From assembly GCF_002001165.1 (NCBI RefSeq), contig NZ_MUNQ01000006.1, forward strand, positions 186,001-250,000: a DNA stretch of 64,000 bases, written 5' to 3'. Positions 58,905 to 64,000 of this stretch are shown here, in pieces. Position numbers and translations under genes: made by a program. The notes under the pieces are model-generated. The model had not been told where the DNA came from and made no database searches. It saw only the letters and a program-made list of their open reading frames with translations. Origin of the DNA: Rhodanobacter sp. C05 (GTDB lineage: Bacteria > Pseudomonadota > Gammaproteobacteria > Xanthomonadales > Rhodanobacteraceae). Within the stretch, counting starts at the first letter, position 1. Every line of letters starts with the position of its first letter.

Positions 58905-59600
58905 TCAGCGCAGCGTGACGAGATGATGCTCGTTCGCGTGTTCCAGGTGCGGCCATGCGTTGTAGGTGATCAGCGTCGCACCGCGTTGGCCGAGCCGCAG
59001 TCGCGTGAGGCCGGTGTTTACCAGCGGCCAGCTCAATTTAAACGTCTGCGCTACTGGCGCGCCGATCAATGCGTTCGTGAGCACGGCGATCGGGCCGCCC
59101 GAGGTGAACGCCCAGATCGTGCGCGCCGAATGTTCGGTCAGTGTCTGCAGTGCAGCCATCACATTGCTGCGAAAGCTCGGCCAGGTGAGTTGGTACTCGC
59201 TGTCGTGAGCGCCGTCGACCCAGCGCGCAACGGCATCGGCGAACAGGCGCTGGAATGCACGGTGCGGATCGGGCGCCTGCTTCAACTCCGCGCGCAGCGC
59301 GCCGGGTCCTTCCAGGTCAGGACGATGTCGCGCGAGCAGTTCGTGGTGATCGACTTCGTCCAGACCGTCCAACATCAGTGGTGCCAGGTCGATGCCGGCC
59401 GCTTCAAGACACAGCTCGGCCGTGCGCCGATGTCGTTCGCGAGGGCCGATCGCAATCAGGTCCGGGGTCGATCCGCACGCCGCCAGCCACGAACCCAATT
59501 GTCGCGATTGTTCTTCGCCAACCGGCGACAAACGATCGTAGTCATCGGCGCCGAAACTGGCCTGCCCATGACGTATCAGCAGCAGACTGCGCGCGCTCAC
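58905..59600 (-). CDS. Histidine-phosphatase family protein
   Basis: A 231-residue member of the phosphoglycerate-mutase-like branch. The catalytic RHG is in LLLIRHGQASFG, with a second arginine in GPRERHRRTAE and the late histidine region replaced by FTSGGPIAVL. That late FTSGG, where many members have a VxHGG, means the second catalytic histidine is missing or displaced, a point to check. The start overlaps the kinase stop by 4 bases (ATGA), placing it firmly in the operon. Confidence 0.85.
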   Translation of the reverse strand: MSARSLLLIRHGQASFGADDYDRLSPVGEEQSRQLGSWLAACGSTPDLIAIGPRERHRRTAELCLEAAGIDLAPLMLDGLDEVDHHELLARHRPDLEGPGALRAELKQAPDPHRAFQRLFADAVARWVDGAHDSEYQLTWPSFRSNVMAALQTLTEHSARTIWAFTSGGPIAVLTNALIGAPVAQTFKLSWPLVNTGLTRLRLGQRGATLITYNAWPHLEHANEHHLVTLR

Positions 59601-60667
59601 AGCGTGGAACGACCGATGATGCGGCGACAGCGGCCGCCCATGTAGCGGGCGGCCTCCCCGAAGCCGGCGAACTGCGGGTTGCTGGTCTGCCCCAGCACGA
59701 AGCGGCGATAGATCTGCTGGATGATCACCATCAGCCGGAACAGTCCGAACACTTCGTAGAAATCGAAGTTGCCCTCCTGCCGACCGCTGCGCTGGCCGTA
59801 GTAATCGATCACCTCGCGTCGCGTCAGCATGCCGGGCACGTGCGTGGGCTGACGGCGGAACGACTGGAATGTGGCATCGTCATCGGCCTGCACCCAGTAC
59901 GCCAGCGAGCCACCCAGATCCATCAGCGGATCGCCGATGGTGGCCATCTCCCAGTCCAGCACGCCGATGATGTCGAGCGGATGGTCGGGATCGAGCACCA
60001 CGTTGTCGAAGCGGTAGTCGTTGTGGATCACGCAGCTGGCGCTGTCGTGTGCCGGCTGTTTCGCCGCCAGCCACGCCACGACATCGGCGCAGGCATCGGT
60101 GTCCTCGGTGGCCGCTTTTTGCCAGCGATCGCTCCAGCCGGCGACTTGTCGTGCGATATAGCCACCGCCCTTGCCGATATGTTGCAGCTCGGGCAGCGAG
60201 GCATTCACCTGATGCAGCTCGATCAGTCGGTCGATGAAGCCCAGGCAGAGCTGGCGCACGCCATCCGCATCGAGACCCAGCTCGGGCGGCAGTTCGCGGC
60301 GCAGGATGCTGCCGCGCAGCCGCTCCATCACGTAGAAGTCATGACCGATCACCGAGCTGTCGTTGCAGCTGGCGAGGATCGCCGGGACATACGGATAGTG
60401 CGGTTTCAGCGCTGCCATCACCTGCGCCTCGCGCAGCATGTCGTGCGCGGATTTCGCCTTGGCGCCGGCCGGTGGGCGACGCAGCACCAGTTCGCGGTCG
60501 CCGTAGGTAATCAGGTAGGTGAGGTTGGAGGCACCGCCGGGAAACTGCGCGAGCGTCGGCGTACCTTCGAGTCCGGCGATGTGCTGCTTCAGGAACGCGC
60601 CGATGCGCGGCAGGTCGAGCGCATCCTCGTCGCGCACTGCACGCGGTTGATCCAGCGGCGTGGTCAT
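59597..60667 (-). CDS. APH-type phosphotransferase (ACAD10/11 kinase-like)
   Basis: A 356-residue kinase-fold protein of the aminoglycoside-phosphotransferase family. LAQFPGGASNLTYLITYGDRELVLRRPP forms the N-lobe. The catalytic loop is CVIHNDYRFDNVVL, and the metal-binding block is IGVLDWEMATIGDPLMDLG. This subtype matches the kinase part of eukaryotic ACAD10/ACAD11 and bacterial LvaA, which phosphorylate 4-hydroxyacyl-CoA; it is not an antibiotic-resistance enzyme. ATG 60667 overlaps the stop of the acyl-CoA dehydrogenase gene by 4 bases. Confidence 0.9.
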   Translation of the reverse strand: MTTPLDQPRAVRDEDALDLPRIGAFLKQHIAGLEGTPTLAQFPGGASNLTYLITYGDRELVLRRPPAGAKAKSAHDMLREAQVMAALKPHYPYVPAILASCNDSSVIGHDFYVMERLRGSILRRELPPELGLDADGVRQLCLGFIDRLIELHQVNASLPELQHIGKGGGYIARQVAGWSDRWQKAATEDTDACADVVAWLAAKQPAHDSASCVIHNDYRFDNVVLDPDHPLDIIGVLDWEMATIGDPLMDLGGSLAYWVQADDDATFQSFRRQPTHVPGMLTRREVIDYYGQRSGRQEGNFDFYEVFGLFRLMVIIQQIYRRFVLGQTSNPQFAGFGEAARYMGGRCRRIIGRSTL

Positions 60668-61893
60668 CGTGCCGGCTCCTGTGCGCCTTGCGCTTTCATT
60701 TCCAGTCGCGCAATCACGCCGCGATGGACTTCGTCGGGGCCATCGGCCAGACGCAGCACGCGCGCATACGCGTACAGCTGCGCCAGCGGAAAATCGTCGG
60801 ACAGGCCGGCGCCGCCGTGGATCTGGATCGCTGCGTCGGCTGCCTGCTGGGCCACCGCTGGCACGACCACCTTGATCTGCGAGATCAGGCTGAGCGCAGC
60901 CTTGCTGCCGTGTGTGTCGAGTGTCCAGGCGGTTTTCAGCGTCAGCAGACGCGCCTGCTCGATCGCCATGCGCAGGTTGGCGATGATGTCCGGATTGCCG
61001 CCGAGTTCGGATAACGGCTTGCCGAACGCGACGCGCGAACGCGCACGTGCACACAGCAAAGTCAGCGCGCGTTCCGCCGCGCCGATCGCGCGCATGCAGT
61101 GGTGCACGCGCCCGGGCCCCAGCCGACCCTGGGCGATTTCGAAGCCACGACCAGCACCGAGGATGATGTTCTCCACCGGCAGTCGCACGTCGGTGAAGCT
61201 CAACTGTCCATGGCCGCTCGGTTCGTCGAAGTGATGGAACACCGGCAGCATGCGTTCGATGTTCACGCCAGGCGCATCGAGCGGGCAGATCACCATGCTG
61301 TGGCGCCGGTGTGGCTCGGCCTGCGGGTCACTCAGCCCCATGAAGATCACAAAGCGGCAATGCGGATGTCCGGCGCCGGTGGTCCACCACTTGCGTCCAT
61401 TCAACACGACCTGGTCACCCTCGATGGTGGCGGTGGCCTGCATATTGGTAGCGTCTGAGGAGGCCACGTCCGGCTCGGTCATGCCGAAGGCCGAGCGGAT
61501 ATCCCCGGCCAGCAAGGGTTGCAGCCAGCGCTGCTGCTGTTCCGGCGTGCCGTAGCGGTGCAGTACTTCCATGTTGCCGCTGTCGGGCGCGCTGCAGTTG
61601 AACACCTCGGGTGCGATGAAGGAGTGCCCCATGATCTCGGCCAGCGGCGCGTATTCCACATGACTTAGTCCGGCTCCATGTTCGGCGTCTGGCAGGAACA
61701 GGTTCCACAGTCCGGCAGCATGTGCCTTCGCCTTCAAGGTTTCCATTGCCGCGGGTTGCCGCCACTGGCGATGGTCGCTACTCCCAGTCAACTGCGTGGC
61801 GTAGACGCGTTCGGCTGGAGCCACCTCGTCGCGCATGAAAGCGGAGAGGCGTTCGACGAGAGCCTGCGTAGGTTCTGAAGCGACGAAGTCCAC
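60664..61893 (-). CDS. Acyl-CoA dehydrogenase (ACAD10/11-like)
   Basis: A 409-residue flavoprotein. AFGMTEPDVASSDATNMQATA is the FAD/substrate block, GRKWWTTGAGH and GPGRVHHCMRAIGAAERAL follow, and IHGGAGLSDDFPLAQLYAYARVLRLADGPDEVH is the C-terminal signature. In medium-chain enzymes the catalytic base is a glutamate late in the chain; here that position falls in the DGPDEVH region, as in ACAD11-type enzymes. It is the first gene of the operon and is divergent from a LysR regulator gene. Confidence 0.93.
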   Translation of the reverse strand: MDFVASEPTQALVERLSAFMRDEVAPAERVYATQLTGSSDHRQWRQPAAMETLKAKAHAAGLWNLFLPDAEHGAGLSHVEYAPLAEIMGHSFIAPEVFNCSAPDSGNMEVLHRYGTPEQQQRWLQPLLAGDIRSAFGMTEPDVASSDATNMQATATIEGDQVVLNGRKWWTTGAGHPHCRFVIFMGLSDPQAEPHRRHSMVICPLDAPGVNIERMLPVFHHFDEPSGHGQLSFTDVRLPVENIILGAGRGFEIAQGRLGPGRVHHCMRAIGAAERALTLLCARARSRVAFGKPLSELGGNPDIIANLRMAIEQARLLTLKTAWTLDTHGSKAALSLISQIKVVVPAVAQQAADAAIQIHGGAGLSDDFPLAQLYAYARVLRLADGPDEVHRGVIARLEMKAQGAQEPAR

Positions 61894-62032
61894 GGGTTTT
61901 CCTCCTGACCAGCAGCCAGCCTACGCCTCGCCCTTACAATTAGTGAAATGAATATGCTTTATGACTATCCATTAGAATAAATGATGACTTTGGCGCCGAT
62001 GCCATCGGCACGCGCACGGTAGGGAGCAGTAC
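61894..62032. promoter_or_regulatory. Divergent promoter region of the acyl-CoA operon and lysR gene
   Basis: A 139-base AT-rich gap between divergent genes. TTTAT (61958-61962) and ATAAA (61977-61981) form an inverted repeat with a 14-base spacer, in the size range of a LysR-type binding site; ATTAG occurs twice nearby. The site is a candidate only. Confidence 0.4.
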
Positions 62033-62956
62033 GTGGACCGCACCGACAACCGCATCGACCTGAATCTGTTTCGCGTGCTCGACGCGATCTACAGCCATGG
62101 CGGCGTCAGCGCCGCCGCGCGTGTGCTGCACCTGACCCAGCCGGCGGTCACGCATGCCTTGCAACGCCTGCGCGATCAGCTCGGCGACCCGCTGTTCGTG
62201 CGTCAGGGCAATCGGCTGCTGCCGACCGAAAAGGTGCGCACGATGATGCCGGCGGTGCAACTGCACCTGAAGGGCCTGCATGCCAGCGCGCACGCGCAGC
62301 CGCGCTTCGATCCGGCGCAGTTGGATCTCGAGTTGACCGTGGGTTTTCGCGACATCCTCGAATCGATTGCGCTGCCTTCGCTGCTGGCACGGATCGAGCA
62401 GCATGCACCGCAGTTGCGCGTGGTCAGTCGTCGCGTTGCCGCCGATGATGTGGAACGGGAGCTGGCCGCGGGCACGGTCGATCTGGTGGTGGATCGACCG
62501 CTGCGCGCCAGTGCGCACATTTCCCGCAAGCGTCTGCTCGACGAGTCACTGGTTGTGGTGATGTGCGCCGATCATCCGTGCGCCACCCAACTCAGGCGCA
62601 GCGAGTACATGAGCGCCCGGCATGTCGCCGTGTCGGCGCTGGGCGAGGCCAATGCGCTGGATATGCTGCTCGGCCAGAACGGCATGTTCCGTCACGTGCA
62701 GCTGGTCTGCCAGCACTACTTTTCCGCCTGCCAGATTGCGGCAGCCACGCAGATGCTGCTGACCGTGCCGCGCTCGTATGCCAACCACCTGGCCACGTTG
62801 CTGCCGATTGCCGTGCAGCCCTTGCCGATCCGGCTGAAGGCATTCCCGATCCTGGCCTACTGGCACGCGTCGAAAGACGACGACCGCGCGCATATCTGGT
62901 TTCGACAATGGGTATTCGAGGCGATCACCCAGGCGATCGAGCCGGTGCGCAGCTGA
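62033..62956 (+). CDS. LysR-family transcriptional regulator
   Basis: A 307-residue LysR-type regulator. The N-terminal helix-turn-helix NLFRVLDAIYSHGGVSAAARVLHLTQPAVTHALQRLRDQLGDPLFVRQG is clear. The co-inducer domain (about 90-307) is typical in size. The start is GTG at 62033 (MDRTDNRID). The NodD/PcaQ-like start NLFRVLDAI suggests the group that controls catabolic genes. It is divergent from the acyl-CoA dehydrogenase operon and is its likely regulator. Confidence 0.9.
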   Translation: MDRTDNRIDLNLFRVLDAIYSHGGVSAAARVLHLTQPAVTHALQRLRDQLGDPLFVRQGNRLLPTEKVRTMMPAVQLHLKGLHASAHAQPRFDPAQLDLELTVGFRDILESIALPSLLARIEQHAPQLRVVSRRVAADDVERELAAGTVDLVVDRPLRASAHISRKRLLDESLVVVMCADHPCATQLRRSEYMSARHVAVSALGEANALDMLLGQNGMFRHVQLVCQHYFSACQIAAATQMLLTVPRSYANHLATLLPIAVQPLPIRLKAFPILAYWHASKDDDRAHIWFRQWVFEAITQAIEPVRS

Positions 62957-63129
62957 ACCGATGGAGCTGAACGGTTAACCCCGTTACGCAGCAGGCTGCG
63001 TTTCATCAGAGGTTGAGCTGACATGCATGCAGATACGAGCAACGACTCTCTCGGGATGCAGTTGCTGCTGTGTGCCTGCCGTGTACCACTTACACTGTGC
63101 CGGCCTCGCGGGCACACAGGGAGAAACGC

Positions 63130-64000
63130 ATGCTTCGTCGATCGCCAGGGTTGCTGGGCTTTGGGTTGCTGAGTCTGTGGCTGCTGCTTGCCACGACGTT
63201 GCTGGCACAGGATGTACCGCCGCCGTTGCGCGACTGGCAGGGTTGGGTGCTGCACGATGTGCCACGGCACGACTGCCCGTTTCTCGCCAACCAGATGCCG
63301 AATGAAGGCAGTTACCAATGTGCGTGGCCGGGCCGCTTGACGCTCGACGCAAGTCAGGACGGCGGACACTTCAGCCTGAACGTGCATGTGGACGCGCCGA
63401 GCTGGGTGGCGCTGCCGGGCGACGACAAGAACTGGCCGCAGCAGGTGAGCACGAACAACCAACCAGCCATCGTGTTGCAACGAGGCGGCCAGCCGATGTT
63501 GTGGCTGGCGCCAGGCGATTATCAGCTGCGCGGAAGCTTGCCGTGGGCGGCACGCCCGGCACGCCTGCGCGTGCCGGCGACGATCGGGCTGGTCACGCTG
63601 AGCGTCGATGGCGCGGCGGTGACGCGGATCGAGCGCAACGGCGACCAGCTCACTCTCGGCGAAGCTGCTGCGACACAGCGCGCTGCCGATGCCTTGTCGC
63701 TGCGCGTATACCGGCGCCTCGAAGACGGCCTGCCTGCCATGCTGGAAACGCGGCTGCAGTTGAACGTTACCGGCACAGCACGCGAGCAGCTGCTGGGTCC
63801 GGTGCTGCCGGCCGGCTTCGTGGCGACGGTCTTGTCGGGCGATCTGCCGGCACGACTGGAGAACGATGGCCAGTTGCGCGTGCAGCTGCGTCCGGGACAA
63901 TGGACGGTCACGCTGGCTTCGCGCAGCATCGATCCGTTGAGCAGGGTCGCGTTGAAGTTGCCGGCGGCACCGTGGCCGCGTCAGGAAATCTGGAGTTATG
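63130..64000 (+). CDS. Start of an exported protein, cut by the window end
   Basis: An open frame from the ATG at 63130 runs to the last base without a stop (290 full codons). A signal peptide (LLGFGLLSLWLLLATTLLAQ) is followed by LRDWQGWVLHDVPRHDCPFLANQM. The remainder is rich in beta-strand-like segments (GRLTLDASQDGGHFSLNV, PWAARPARLRVPATIGLVTLSVDG). It is not in the computed frame list because no stop is in range. I do not recognise the family; homologues, if any, are probably long periplasmic or envelope proteins. The gap before it (62957-63129) shows no feature beyond a short stem near 62990. Confidence 0.7.
   Translation, partial: MLRRSPGLLGFGLLSLWLLLATTLLAQDVPPPLRDWQGWVLHDVPRHDCPFLANQMPNEGSYQCAWPGRLTLDASQDGGHFSLNVHVDAPSWVALPGDDKNWPQQVSTNNQPAIVLQRGGQPMLWLAPGDYQLRGSLPWAARPARLRVPATIGLVTLSVDGAAVTRIERNGDQLTLGEAAATQRAADALSLRVYRRLEDGLPAMLETRLQLNVTGTAREQLLGPVLPAGFVATVLSGDLPARLENDGQLRVQLRPGQWTVTLASRSIDPLSRVALKLPAAPWPRQEIWSY

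Noticed and set aside
59597..60667. Aminoglycoside-resistance kinase
   Set aside because: The APH fold is shared, but the subtype and the acyl-CoA dehydrogenase neighbour indicate a metabolic ACAD10/11-type kinase.

Overview
The window is GC-rich, densely packed bacterial chromosome. Gene content and order point to a gammaproteobacterium of the Xanthomonadales, most likely the Rhodanobacteraceae side (Rhodanobacter, Dyella, Frateuria, Luteibacter). The grounds are the yebC-ruvC-ruvA-kup-ruvB-ybgC-tolQRAB-pal-cpoB-queE-queC-tRNA-Lys block, palindromic repeats of the ATTCCCGCGAAAGCGGGAAT type, a TonB receptor, and a BlaI/M56 pair. The assignment is from memory of these families, not from a database search.

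Layout. 1-4.6 kb: sulfate activation (cysD, fused cysNC), L-serine dehydratase, a small glutaredoxin-like protein. 4.7-9.4 kb: a one-polypeptide 3-oxoacid CoA-transferase facing a BlaI repressor and an M56 membrane protease whose periplasmic part looks like a type IV pilin globular domain, then a secreted isoaspartyl peptidase. 9.4-13.4 kb: minus-strand operon of TonB receptor, BNR/sialidase-like protein and thioredoxin-like protein. 13.5-20.5 kb: bamD, rluD, pgeF, clpB with a sigma-32-type promoter, a CsgG-family protein, a DUF805 protein. 21.1-36.9 kb: long plus-strand housekeeping run: fmdB, a DUF3011 protein, aspS, a hydrolase, yebC, Holliday-junction genes, kup, the Tol-Pal system, queuosine genes and tRNA-Lys. 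37-43 kb: hybrid histidine kinase, VTT membrane protein, deaminase, glnS, DUF2007 protein, apt. 43.1-44.9 kb: three small minus-strand genes separated by attC-like sites, read here as an integron cassette cluster without a visible integrase. 45-51 kb: peroxide defence (katG, oxyR, ahpC, ahpD-like); both katG and ahpC have an OxyR-type motif abutting a -35 element. 51-56.2 kb: M1 aminopeptidase, a protein with a V4R-like end, and about 1 kb of repeats. 56.2-62 kb: a six-gene minus-strand operon (acyl-CoA dehydrogenase, APH-type kinase, histidine phosphatase, two SDRs, MDR reductase) opposite a LysR regulator. 63.1 kb to the end: the start of a secreted protein cut by the window edge.

How the parts work together. 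The Tol-Pal genes form one envelope machine with CpoB and YbgC. RuvA, RuvB and RuvC form one junction-processing machine. KatG, AhpC and the AhpD-like protein form a peroxide regulon probably run by the OxyR encoded between them. The acyl-CoA dehydrogenase/kinase/SDR operon fits acyl-CoA or hydroxyacyl-CoA breakdown. The most unusual items are the M56-pilin fusion, the cassette cluster, the 55.1-55.75 kb inverted-repeat element and the dehydrogenase-kinase operon.
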